From NCBI GenBank assembly GCA_000434615.1, contig FR880829.1, forward strand, positions 36,449-89,793: a stretch of 53,345 nt of DNA. The letters run 5' to 3'. The translations under genes and the position numbers were made by a program. The DNA comes from Clostridium sp. CAG:510. GTDB taxonomy: Bacteria; Bacillota; Clostridia; Lachnospirales; Lachnospiraceae. Positions 1 to 7,847 of this stretch are shown one piece after another; position 1 is the first letter of the stretch, and each line of letters opens with the position of its first letter. The notes below the pieces were generated by a model that had not been told where the DNA came from, made no database searches, and worked only from the letters and a program-made list of their open reading frames with translations.

Positions 1-1431
1 GGAACAGTCGTAAGGAATGCCGTACAGAATTCCGTTCACCCTGCAGGTATCCAGTGCCCCGTTCACATAAAGAGAGGACTCTCCCACGATGTCCCCCACT
101 TCCGTCAGGTAACCCTTTTCCACATATCCATCAATATCCGTAAGAAGTGCGTTCCCTATTAAATCCGGTCCTTTCCCGGTTCCCAGGGCAATCTGTACCT
201 CCTGGCTGAAAGATGCCCTGTCGTCAATACTTTCCGGCAGCTGCAGGGTAATATGGTATTTTTCGCTCCGCCTGTTGAACCGTGCTATGGATTTTGCAAG
301 AGCAGCATTTCCCACAAGGTCCGCATAGATAATTTCCTGCTTTTCGGGAAGGAAATCCACCTCCGTCATAGAAAGTCTGGTAATACAGTTATCCATTTCC
401 ACCAGCAGGGAAAGGCTCCCCTCTTCCGTCTGTCCCATGTCATACATGAAGCTCATAATGTACCCGTTTTTCACAAAACCAAATACCTTCCTGAGAATGC
501 CGTCCGTCAGCCGGAACAGGTTCTGTGTGTCTGCAAGATAAACGGTTCCGTCCCCCGCCATAACTGCTTTATAATCCGAAGCCAGTTCTTCCAGGTTGTC
601 CTCTGCCGTTATTTCTCCTGTGCTCAGGCTGCCGATTACGGGTCTGAGTTTCAGATTGGTACCATACCAGTAAACATCTTCTCCGGCGTTTCCCTGCATA
701 ATGCCATAAACTGTTCCGGGCACCTCCACTGTCCGGGAAAGTGTTCCTTCCGCATCATAGCACCGTACTGTTTTCTCCTCTGCCGAATACAGGTACAGTC
801 TTTTCTCCTTATCAAGAAACCATTCATAATCCCCGCCTATTTCCTGCTCTATTTCCGGAATGGCATACAGAATATGCCGGAAACCGTTTTGGTCTGTTTC
901 GCACAGATAGCCCTCCATATCCGGAATATACGCATTGGTATATAGCTTATCGTCAAGAGAGCGGTACACATTCTGCATGCCGTAATAAGTTACCCCGTCA
1001 ACCTCTGCCTTATAATTGTTGTTTGTGGCGTCAAAGGTAACCCACTCATCTGCAGTACTGTCGTAAATCTGGGTATAGAAGTACCAGTTCTCATAATTGC
1101 CACTGTACCCCCGGTCGCTGCACGCTACCATATCTCCTGCCTGAAAGGCATCATAATACCAGCACTTTTCCCCTTCCCTGAGGTCAATCTGGGAAATCGG
1201 GTCCGGAAATGCCACCTCTTCCACCGAATAAAGTACTTCCGGTTCGTCCGTCTTCCCATCCTGTCCGGCTGCATGTCCTGCGTCTTCCGTACTTCCCTCT
1301 TCTGCCGTCTGTCCCTCCGTTGCTCCCACGGACTGTTCCGTCATTCTGTCATTTGTACTTTTCAATCCGGTACATCCGCCAAGAAGCAAAGAAACAAGTA
1401 CCAGGGTTGTAACAATCTTTCTAAACTTCAT
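1..1431 (-). CDS. Solute-binding lipoprotein with N-terminal propeller-like region (3' end cut by window edge)
   Basis: The frame stays open from an ATG at 1431 to base 1, so at least 477 codons are present and the C-terminus is missing. The N-terminus is a lipoprotein signal (MKFRKIVTTLVLVSLLLGGC) with the lipidated Cys at residue 20, which predicts an anchor on the outer face of the membrane. Residues ~60-350 hold repeated YxYD/aromatic-rich strands resembling a beta-propeller. From ~residue 350 the pattern is that of a family 1 ABC solute-binding protein (IARFNRRSEKYHI, then GKGPDLI). It is a clear paralogue of the complete 734-residue protein at 7848-10052, sharing GIPYxCS near the cut end. 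No permease gene is adjacent. The ligand is unknown; the propeller assignment is inferred. Confidence 0.8.
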   Translation of the reverse strand, partial: MKFRKIVTTLVLVSLLLGGCTGLKSTNDRMTEQSVGATEGQTAEEGSTEDAGHAAGQDGKTDEPEVLYSVEEVAFPDPISQIDLREGEKCWYYDAFQAGDMVACSDRGYSGNYENWYFYTQIYDSTADEWVTFDATNNNYKAEVDGVTYYGMQNVYRSLDDKLYTNAYIPDMEGYLCETDQNGFRHILYAIPEIEQEIGGDYEWFLDKEKRLYLYSAEEKTVRCYDAEGTLSRTVEVPGTVYGIMQGNAGEDVYWYGTNLKLRPVIGSLSTGEITAEDNLEELASDYKAVMAGDGTVYLADTQNLFRLTDGILRKVFGFVKNGYIMSFMYDMGQTEEGSLSLLVEMDNCITRLSMTEVDFLPEKQEIIYADLVGNAALAKSIARFNRRSEKYHITLQLPESIDDRASFSQEVQIALGTGKGPDLIGNALLTDIDGYVEKGYLTEVGDIVGESSLYVNGALDTCRVNGILYGIPYDCS

Positions 1432-1490
1432 GTTTGCCGGTCTCCTTATTGTTTTGGTTTACGCATGATATTCCTTGTGGTGTTAAGGTT

Positions 1491-1520
1491 ATGATATATG
1501 ATATAAAGTACTGTTGTCAA
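1491..1520 (-). promoter_or_regulatory. Sigma-A-type promoter of the partial lipoprotein gene
   Basis: On the minus strand a perfect TTGACA (1515-1520) is followed after 18 bases by TATCAT (1491-1496), about 60 bases upstream of the ATG at 1431. Confidence 0.6.
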
Positions 1521-1550
1521 GTAATATAATATATATTCTTATCTGTTGGG

Positions 1551-1586
1551 GTTATAAAAGGAGCCGGAGGCATCGCCTCCGGCTCC
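1551..1586 (-). terminator. Rho-independent terminator of the ECF/DUF4430 operon
   Basis: A perfect 12-bp GC-rich stem (1560-1571 with 1575-1586) has a 3-base loop. On the minus strand it is followed by a short T-rich tail. It lies 13 bases past the stop of the ECF gene and separates that operon from the next promoter. Confidence 0.85.
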
Positions 1587-1598
1587 TTCATCTTCTTT

Positions 1599-2141
1599 TT
1601 ATATCATACTCACTTTTATCTTTTGCATGACTTTATGCACGGGATGGTACAACACCAGCATGACAAAGAAATTGGAAATGCCATGCAGGATATCGTAGGG
1701 AATGCCTGCCACCCACCAGTTGAATGCCATGATAAGACCGCTTTTGATGCCGCCTCCCACAGTGCCGATTACAATATAGGGCAGGGAACAATATGCCCCA
1801 AACAAAAGACCGTAAAACCCGGACAAAATGGCAAACACCAGCATGGAGTCCTTCTTTTTAAAGAGCAGCACCAGCAGTGCCAGTGTGGGCCAGATATACA
1901 AATACATAATGACCCACACATTCACACCGTAGATACTCACTTCAATCAGGATAAACACCAGTATGGAATAAATCACCTTCGGTCCAAAAAACAGACTGAA
2001 CATGATAATCCAGAAGGTAACAAGCTCCACGTTGGGCACTGCTGCCAGCGCCAGCTTGCTGACCTCGATTACTGCCGTCATCATACCAATCAATGCAATA
2101 TCCCGTACACTAACCTGAAATGGATTTTTTTTCTTTTCCAT
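1599..2141 (-). CDS. ECF transporter substrate-binding (S) subunit, probably for cobalamin
   Basis: A 180-residue, highly hydrophobic protein with about five or six membrane segments and a short basic N-terminus (MEKKKNPFQVSVRDIALIGM), typical of S subunits of energy-coupling-factor importers. The starting helix with the A-x-G-M pattern and small residues (here IGMMTAV) fits packing against an EcfT subunit. No EcfA/A'/T genes are nearby, so it would use a shared group II energising module encoded elsewhere. It is the second gene of an operon with a DUF4430 protein, 13 bases upstream, behind a cobalamin riboswitch. That context suggests vitamin B12 or a precursor as cargo. The S-component call is fairly firm; the substrate is inferred from the riboswitch. 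Confidence 0.8.
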   Translation of the reverse strand: MEKKKNPFQVSVRDIALIGMMTAVIEVSKLALAAVPNVELVTFWIIMFSLFFGPKVIYSILVFILIEVSIYGVNVWVIMYLYIWPTLALLVLLFKKKDSMLVFAILSGFYGLLFGAYCSLPYIVIGTVGGGIKSGLIMAFNWWVAGIPYDILHGISNFFVMLVLYHPVHKVMQKIKVSMI

Positions 2142-2154
2142 TTAATGAGAAATC

Positions 2155-2577
2155 CTATTCTGTATATTTCTCATACTGAAGAGTATAGGTATCACCGTCT
2201 GCAACAGGCTGGCTGTCCACGCCGTAATTACCATAGTCACCGTTTACATAAATGCTCCAGTATGCACCGTCGGTGTTGTAATCTGCAGTCAGACCGTTTA
2301 CGGTTTCCAGATACAGGCCGTAGTCGCTCTCGCTGCCTGAGAAAGTAAGACCATCAGCTTCTTCCATTGCCTGCTTTAAGTACTCCGCATCGGTGTTCAG
2401 ATTATAAGTTGTCTTGGTTCCCTGGTCATCTACCACTTCAATGGTAATTGCCTTTGCACCCTTGGTGGGCTTTTCACCGAATACAAAGAATACTACTGCT
2501 AAAACCGCAATTACGGCTACCAGTGCTACGATTCCGATAATAAGACCCTTTTTTGATTTGTTATTTTGTTCTGCCAT
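2155..2577 (-). CDS. DUF4430 (transcobalamin-like) membrane-anchored protein
   Basis: Start chosen at the ATG at 2577, which has a strong AAGGAGGAG site; the longer open frame upstream only reads through the riboswitch. The 140-residue product begins MAEQNNKSKK, has one membrane helix (residues ~11-34), then an extracellular domain of ~100 residues. The pattern YNLNTDAEYLKQAMEE, GLYLETVNG, AYWSIYVNG and VADGDTYTLQY is that of DUF4430, the fold of the C-terminal domain of transcobalamin/intrinsic factor. No lipobox, so it is tethered by an uncleaved helix. Together with the downstream ECF S subunit and the upstream B12 riboswitch it probably captures corrinoid at the cell surface. Binding itself is inferred. 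Confidence 0.82.
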   Translation of the reverse strand: MAEQNNKSKKGLIIGIVALVAVIAVLAVVFFVFGEKPTKGAKAITIEVVDDQGTKTTYNLNTDAEYLKQAMEEADGLTFSGSESDYGLYLETVNGLTADYNTDGAYWSIYVNGDYGNYGVDSQPVADGDTYTLQYEKYTE

Positions 2578-2615
2578 TTTCTTCTCCTCCTTGGCGTTTT
2601 TACGAATACAGAATG

Positions 2616-2646
2616 ACAAAAAACCCTTCATGCATAAGCAGAAGGG
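2616..2646 (-). terminator. Riboswitch-controlled intrinsic terminator
   Basis: On the minus strand CCCTTC and GAAGGG (2641-2646 and 2624-2629) form a 6-bp stem around an 11-base loop, followed by six T. It sits between the cobalamin aptamer and the DUF4430 ribosome-binding site, as expected for a transcriptional expression platform. Confidence 0.7.
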
Positions 2647-2694
2647 ATTGGAGAATTTAGTGTACCTGACCAATTCCTCGTGGTTATTTCGTAC

Positions 2695-2965
2695 CAAATC
2701 CCAGGCAGGTCTCCTGACTCTAAGCTCATCGCCCCGCATCCGTCTTCCCAGGCTTTCGCCCAGTGACTTTGCATGCTGTATCCGGGTGGAAAATCTCCCG
2801 GATACCTGCTATGCCCGTGCAGAACTCCCTTAATACAGTGACGAGTTCGTGCAGGCCTCTCACCTGCTTCCCTTTTCACCGGATCCGAAGTTTGCCGTTT
2901 CCGCCATCTGTTCCCTTACGGCGAAACCGCTTCCGCTCCTATCCGACACCTGAAACCGTCTATAT
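2695..2965 (-). ncRNA. Cobalamin (AdoCbl) riboswitch
   Basis: Read on the minus strand the leader contains GGTGAAAAGGGAA (near 2868-2880), GCATGCAAAGTCACTGG (near 2757-2773), a GCCTGGGAAG segment, and the classical B12 box AGTCAGGAGACCTGCC at 2704-2719. These are the conserved blocks of the cobalamin riboswitch, in the right order and spacing. A terminator follows at 2616-2646, so B12 binding most likely stops transcription of the DUF4430 and ECF genes. A weak upstream promoter (TTGCAC with AATATA) lies near 2966-2995. The exact 5' boundary is approximate. Confidence 0.93.
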
Positions 2966-3112
2966 TCGTGTTATTTTTTGTACCGTGCAAGTGTAGCACA
3001 CCTTTCTTAAAAATGCAAACCTTTGGTTTACTCTCCGGAAACTTTATGATAGAGTAAAAATAAAAACGTTACCATTATCTACCTACTATAAACAGGAAAG
3101 AGAGGATATTTT

Positions 3113-4585
3113 ATGCGCTATCAAAATCCCATCATCAAAGGCTTCTATCCCGACCCGAGCGTCTGCGCGGCAAACGGACATTTTTACCTTGTCAGCAGTT
3201 CCTTCCAGTTCTTCCCGGGCGTTCCCCTGTTTGAAAGTGACGATCTGGTAAACTGGACGCAGATCGGACATGTTCTCACCCGGAAAGGTCAGGTTATGCT
3301 GGAGGACATCAACAGCTCCGGCGGCGTGTTTGCCCCCACCATCCGTTTCTACATGGGCCGTTTCTACATGGTAACCAACAACAATACCACCCAGGAAAAT
3401 TTCTATGTATATACCGATGACATTCACGGAGAATGGTCCGACCCCATCGTAGTAGATCAGGGCGGCATTGACCCCTCTCTCTATTTTGAAGATAACCGCT
3501 GCTTCTTTATCAGCAACGGCAATGACGAAAATGGCAAGGGCTGTGTCATGCAGTGTGAAATTGAAGTTGCCACCGGCAGAAAATTAAGTGAATCCCGTCC
3601 CATCTGGTCCGGCAGCGGCGGCCGTTACTTAGAAAGCCCCCATATGTATAAAATCGGAGACTATTACTATCTTATGGCAGCCGAAGGAGGCACCGAATAC
3701 GGACATATGGTAACCTATGCAAGAGCAGAAAATATATGGGGACCTTTTGAAAATTATCCGCAAAATCCGGTACTCACCAACCGTAACAAGGCTCCTTTCA
3801 TCATCCAGGGCATCGGTCACGGTGATCTGATACAAAATCATGACGGTAACTGGTATATAGTAACCCTTGGCTTCCGCCAGATTGGCGTATGGCAGCCTTA
3901 TCATCATCTGGGCAGGGAAGTCTTTTTAACCCCCATAACTTTCCATGAGGACGGCTGGTTCACCGCCGGCAATGACGGTACAACAGACGAATCCTATGAA
4001 ATTCCCGGCAGTTTTACCCAGCATGAAAAGAAACGCTACACATTTGACAATACGGACTGGAATTTAGACTGGTGCTATTTACGGCATCCGCATATGGAAA
4101 ACTATGATTTCCCGGAAAACGGACTTACCCTGAGGGGCACCTCCACCACCTTAAATGAAACCAAATCTCCCACCTTTATCGGTTTACGACAGCGTGATTT
4201 TATTATGAACCTTTCCGTAGAGGTGGATCTGAAAGAAGGGGAAGCCGGCATCACTCTCTATATGGATGAAAACGAGCATTATGAGCTGGCGCTCTGCCGG
4301 ACGGAAAAAGGGCTGGAGGCTATGCTCCGGTTAAATATCGGCGGCATTCACCATGTGGAAACCATGCTGCCTGTATACGGTGACAAATTTACTCTTTCCG
4401 TGGAAGCGGATGCACTGGAATACCGCTTCTATGTGATTACGGACGATGCCACCGTTTACCTTGGCAAAGGCTTCACCAAATATCTTTCAAGCGAAGTTGC
4501 CAGCGGCTTTACCGGCGTAGTGATGGGACTTTATGCTGTAGCCGGCGAGGCAGCCTTCCGCGAATTCAGCTGTATTTACGGATAA
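3113..4585 (+). CDS. Glycoside hydrolase family 43 beta-xylosidase/alpha-L-arabinofuranosidase
   Basis: A 490-residue GH43 enzyme. Residues 1-~300 form the five-bladed propeller, with the catalytic base Asp14 in YPDPS, the pKa-modulating Asp120 in GGIDPSL and the acid Glu174 in YLESPH. Residues ~310-490 form the concanavalin-like C-terminal domain (GLTLRGTSTTLNETKSPTFI, then LRQRD) found in GH43 beta-xylosidases. There is no signal peptide, so it acts in the cytoplasm on imported xylo- or arabino-oligosaccharides. An AAGAGAGGAT ribosome site precedes the start. It is followed after 23 bases by a HAD phosphatase gene. The exact specificity within GH43 cannot be read from sequence alone. Confidence 0.93.
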   Translation: MRYQNPIIKGFYPDPSVCAANGHFYLVSSSFQFFPGVPLFESDDLVNWTQIGHVLTRKGQVMLEDINSSGGVFAPTIRFYMGRFYMVTNNNTTQENFYVYTDDIHGEWSDPIVVDQGGIDPSLYFEDNRCFFISNGNDENGKGCVMQCEIEVATGRKLSESRPIWSGSGGRYLESPHMYKIGDYYYLMAAEGGTEYGHMVTYARAENIWGPFENYPQNPVLTNRNKAPFIIQGIGHGDLIQNHDGNWYIVTLGFRQIGVWQPYHHLGREVFLTPITFHEDGWFTAGNDGTTDESYEIPGSFTQHEKKRYTFDNTDWNLDWCYLRHPHMENYDFPENGLTLRGTSTTLNETKSPTFIGLRQRDFIMNLSVEVDLKEGEAGITLYMDENEHYELALCRTEKGLEAMLRLNIGGIHHVETMLPVYGDKFTLSVEADALEYRFYVITDDATVYLGKGFTKYLSSEVASGFTGVVMGLYAVAGEAAFREFSCIYG

Positions 4586-4608
4586 GATTTATGGATAAGG
4601 AAGAAATT

Positions 4609-5313
4609 ATGAGACTGGTCTTTATTGACATTGACAATACCCTGCTTGATTTTGATGCCTACGTGAAGCAGACCATGCAGACCGGCTTTGCCCACTTTGG
4701 ATTAAAGCCTTATGAACCATACATGTTTGAAGTCTTTACAGAGGAAAACAACAGACTGTGGCATCAGATTGAACAGGGTACCCTTACTTTTGATGAACTG
4801 CATAACATACGCTGGTGCAATATTTTTCATTCCCTGCACATTTCTTTTGACGGTATTGTCTTTGAAGACTATTTCCGGAAAGCTATCTATGACAGTGCGA
4901 TTCCGATAGACGGTGCTTATGACATGCTTTCTTATCTTAAGGAGAAGTATGTGCTATGTGCCGCAAGCAACGGCCCATATGCCCAGCAGCTCCACCGTCT
5001 GGAGATAGCGGATATGCGAAAATACTTTTCCTACATCTTTGTTTCCGAAAAGGTCGGTGTTTCCAAGCCGGCCACCGGATTTTTTGACTATGCTTTCCGG
5101 GAAGTCAATCAGTCAGAAAACGGCTTGTCTTCCTCTCATCCTCTGACTGCTTCCGATGCTGTCATCATCGGCGATTCCTTAACTTCTGACATGGAGGGAG
5201 GACTTCGTTACGGCATGAAGACCTGCTTCTATCGCCGAAATCCGGGGATAAAGGTACCGGACAGTATTGACTGGGTCATCGATAATCTGCGGGATGTGCG
5301 GAAGATATTATAA
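4609..5313 (+). CDS. YjjG-type HAD family pyrimidine-nucleotide phosphatase
   Basis: A HAD hydrolase of ~234 residues. Motif I is DIDNTLLDFD, with nucleophile and acid/base Asp; motif II is the Ser in CAASNGP; motif III is the Lys in GVSKPAT; motif IV is IIGDSLTSDMEGG. The all-helical C1 cap between motifs I and II and the DFD after motif I match YjjG/YfnB, which dephosphorylates non-canonical pyrimidine nucleotides. The ATG at 4609 is preferred over the one at 4591, because AAGGAAG lies at the proper distance only from the former. It is probably cotranscribed with the GH43 gene. The exact substrate is uncertain. Confidence 0.85.
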   Translation: MRLVFIDIDNTLLDFDAYVKQTMQTGFAHFGLKPYEPYMFEVFTEENNRLWHQIEQGTLTFDELHNIRWCNIFHSLHISFDGIVFEDYFRKAIYDSAIPIDGAYDMLSYLKEKYVLCAASNGPYAQQLHRLEIADMRKYFSYIFVSEKVGVSKPATGFFDYAFREVNQSENGLSSSHPLTASDAVIIGDSLTSDMEGGLRYGMKTCFYRRNPGIKVPDSIDWVIDNLRDVRKIL

Positions 5314-5510
5314 AGAAGAGCCCTGAAACTTCCTGTATAAAGACTGTAAGGGATTTGCTTTTAAATCTCATGCACTGTGCTTCTCCATAGATTGTTCTTT
5401 GAGCCAAAATCAAAGGCAGCTCTTTCCAGATCAGGAATAATCCCAAAAGGAGTATAGGACAAAATGTATAGCCATTAACAGAAATCTTCTCGGATAAAAG
5501 AATTATAGTT

Positions 5511-5633
5511 TCAAACGTCAAAAAAGACTGTCAGCACTGCTATTTTTCCTGCTTCATTTAAGAGGCAGGATAAACTATATAGTATAAGTGCTGATTTCTT
5601 TTCGTCATTTTTATCTATCTTCAGTTTTGACAT
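5511..5633 (-). pseudogene. agrB N-terminal remnant
   Basis: The minus strand of this otherwise empty 490-base gap encodes a 40-residue piece, MSKLKIDKNDEKKSALILYS followed by a hydrophobic stretch (LSCLLNEAGKIAVLTVFFDV), ending at a TGA. Its pattern, K-x-D-x-x-x-x-x-K-x-x-x-x-Y-x-x-x-x-x-L-N-E, is the start of AgrB-type peptide-processing proteases, as I recall them from Lachnospiraceae. The catalytic His/Cys region (GGxH) is absent, and the next 190 bases (5320-5510) hold only broken hydrophobic frames. It points away from the intact regulator gene at 5804, like an agrBD arm divergent from agrAC. Family recognition is from memory. Confidence 0.55.
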
Positions 5634-5743
5634 AAGAAGCGAGACTAAGAAGTTGTTTGCCCTATCCCACAATAAAAATACGTGCAAATATATTCCCTCC
5701 CAAGCTGATAAATAAACAATGTTATAGAGTAATCTTTATAATC

Positions 5744-5772
5744 TTGATTATTTCTTTATAATTTGTTAAAAT
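5744..5772 (+). promoter_or_regulatory. Promoter of the LytTR/GHKL operon
   Basis: TTGATT (5744-5749), a 17-base spacer and TAAAAT (5767-5772) lie 31 bases upstream of the regulator start, in an AT-rich region. Confidence 0.5.
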
Positions 5773-5803
5773 CATCATCAAGAAATGTACATGGGGTAAC
5801 TCT

Positions 5804-6535
5804 ATGCAAAACGTCCTAATCGTAGAAGATGATCTTATACAGCTTAATATGTTATGTGAATGTATAAAAAAAGAATATCCGGGCTGGATTGTGCAGTCCG
5901 CCTGCAGTTATCATGCTGCAGAGCATCTACTTAACGAGTCTGTTTCCTTAAACATCCCTTTTACATTATTGTTGCTTGATGTCCAACTGTCTGGCGGAAG
6001 TACGGATCGCGGAGGTTTTTTTCTTGCAAAAACAGCCCGTAGATTCCCCTGCTATTATCGTGTCCCCATCCTTTTTCTTACTGCACTTTCCCATGAAGAA
6101 TCCTTTGCTCTCTCTGAATTCCACTGCTACAACTATATTTCAAAGCCTTATACAGACAACGATATTCTCTTTCAGCTGGAGCAGATGCTTCTTACCGGTT
6201 ATTTGAATCAGACTCTCGAACTGACCGATACCAATCGAATTCTTCACAGAATATCTCCAGAGGATATTTACTATATCGAGTCACAAGCTCATACCCTTCT
6301 TGTTTTTACCACAAAGGGTAAAATCAATACCAGGCAATATACCTTGGTACAGTTAGCTTCCATACTGGATTCCAACTTTATAAGATGCCATAAAAAATAC
6401 ATTATTAACAGAGACTACGTGCAATCCTACGATCGTATCTCACAGTATGTGCGAATAAATGGCACATCCATTTCCATAGGAAGAACCTATATAAAAAAAG
6501 TAGATGAGTGCCTGTTGTGCATGAAAGGGGAATAG
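5804..6535 (+). CDS. AgrA-like LytTR response regulator
   Basis: A 243-residue response regulator. The receiver domain (1-~125) has the acidic pair Asp9/Asp10, the phospho-acceptor Asp59 in LLLLDVQLSGG, Thr/Ser in FLTALS and the Lys of SKPY. A LytTR DNA-binding domain follows (~140-240; DIYYIESQAHTLLVFTTKG, then FIRCHKKYIIN). It is the AgrA/ComE architecture, which binds paired direct repeats in promoters. The gene is followed after only 3 bases by a GHKL sensor kinase, its evident partner. The N-terminal part of an agrB-like gene lies divergently upstream, which suggests peptide quorum sensing. Confidence 0.93.
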   Translation: MQNVLIVEDDLIQLNMLCECIKKEYPGWIVQSACSYHAAEHLLNESVSLNIPFTLLLLDVQLSGGSTDRGGFFLAKTARRFPCYYRVPILFLTALSHEESFALSEFHCYNYISKPYTDNDILFQLEQMLLTGYLNQTLELTDTNRILHRISPEDIYYIESQAHTLLVFTTKGKINTRQYTLVQLASILDSNFIRCHKKYIINRDYVQSYDRISQYVRINGTSISIGRTYIKKVDECLLCMKGE

Positions 6536-6538
6536 ATT

Positions 6539-7810
6539 ATGTTTATTTCATATATTACATCATTTTTAGAATTCATATGTTATTATATTTTCATGAAGGC
6601 ATATGTCTCTAAATCCCACATTCCCACAAAAACTGATCTTTTTGCGGCCATTATAATTCCTCTTATTCTAAGCATCATACCGGAAGACTATGCCGTCGCT
6701 TCCTTAATAATCGGACAAATTGTATACATTTTTTATTTCTTTTGCGCCAATCGTAACAGCAAAGGTCTTAACAACCTTTTTCTATATATTCTCACTTACG
6801 ATACCCTTCTCGCCATACAGTTTTTTGCGGCACTCCTTTTATCCTTATTTCCCGCTGTTATAAATTCTCCATACCATGGAATCTGGGGGAATTTTCTTGT
6901 GATGTGCCTTTCACTGCCTCTGTGCTTATGTAAACCTGCTAAGATATTCTCATTTATTTCAGAAGCTGCTGTACCATTTCGCTTTGTATTATTGAATACT
7001 CACTTAATTCTGGTTAGTATTCTCCTCTTTCTCAAGACAAACCCAAACAGGCTTTACACAAATATAAGCGCCATCATAATTACTACTTTTATACTCATTG
7101 TTTCCAATGCCATTGTCCTGTATTACGACCAGAAAATGAATCTGCAAAGGCACGAGCTCTCATCATATCAAAAAAACTTACCTATTTACGAGTCTTTAAT
7201 AAACGAAATCCGCAACAGCCAGCATGAATATTCCAACCGTCTGCAAAATCTTCAGACTCTGTCAAGTACCTGCACCAATTATGATGAATTAAAAAAATGC
7301 ATCCAAACTTATACATATGAATACAGCAAACCCCTGCACGCCTATCCTCTCTTACAGATTGACAAACCTCTTTTAGCTGCGACCTTGTATAATCTTTCCT
7401 GTCAAGCTGAGAAGAAAGATATCGGCATACAGTTTGATGTAGTATCTGACAAATTAGAAAGCCATGCCAGTGAAGTTGACCTCTCAGACTATTTAAGCAT
7501 TTTAATGCAGAATGCTATTGAAGCATGTTCACCAGGAGATAAAATTTATGTTCATTTATCCTCTGCCGATGGTCAAACTCAGTTTGAAATCAGAAACCCG
7601 GTACCGAAGTTTATCAGTTCTGATGAAATAACAAATTTCTTTAAAAACGGTTACACAACAAAAGCACTTATTGAAAAAAGGGATAACGTTCCACATGGTG
7701 CAGGGTTAAACAACTTGTTAAAGTCTGTCACCAGAAAAAAGGGTACCGTAGGAGCAGACTGCATAGAACACGCCGGTAACTATTGGATGATTTTTAACCT
7801 ACAGATATAA
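6539..7810 (+). CDS. AgrC-like GHKL sensor histidine kinase
   Basis: A 423-residue kinase. Residues 1-~195 contain about six membrane segments with no periplasmic-type sensor domain, as in AgrC receptors for cyclic peptides. A linker helix leads to the phospho-acceptor His229 (NSQHEYSNRLQ). The ATPase domain has an N-box (LMQNAIEAC) near 325 and a G-box (GAGLNNLLKSV) near 390; the D/F boxes are poorly defined, as is usual in GHKL (HATPase_c_5) kinases. It is translated with the LytTR regulator just upstream. It probably senses an AgrD-derived peptide, for which a candidate gene lies at 10453-10617. A 41-base piece of its G-box region recurs at 10816-10856. Confidence 0.92.
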   Translation: MFISYITSFLEFICYYIFMKAYVSKSHIPTKTDLFAAIIIPLILSIIPEDYAVASLIIGQIVYIFYFFCANRNSKGLNNLFLYILTYDTLLAIQFFAALLLSLFPAVINSPYHGIWGNFLVMCLSLPLCLCKPAKIFSFISEAAVPFRFVLLNTHLILVSILLFLKTNPNRLYTNISAIIITTFILIVSNAIVLYYDQKMNLQRHELSSYQKNLPIYESLINEIRNSQHEYSNRLQNLQTLSSTCTNYDELKKCIQTYTYEYSKPLHAYPLLQIDKPLLAATLYNLSCQAEKKDIGIQFDVVSDKLESHASEVDLSDYLSILMQNAIEACSPGDKIYVHLSSADGQTQFEIRNPVPKFISSDEITNFFKNGYTTKALIEKRDNVPHGAGLNNLLKSVTRKKGTVGADCIEHAGNYWMIFNLQI

Positions 7811-7847
7811 TAGCTTCTTCTATCATCCTGACAATTATCCGTAAAGC

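Noticed and set aside
2578..2739. N-terminal extension of the DUF4430 frame (upstream GTG/ATG starts)
   Set aside because: The extension only reads across the riboswitch terminator; the ATG at 2577 has a strong site directly upstream.
3054..3075. Possible LacI-type operator (AAAACGTTACC) before GH43
   Set aside because: The sequence is not a clear palindrome and no regulator gene is adjacent; a single half-like match is not enough.
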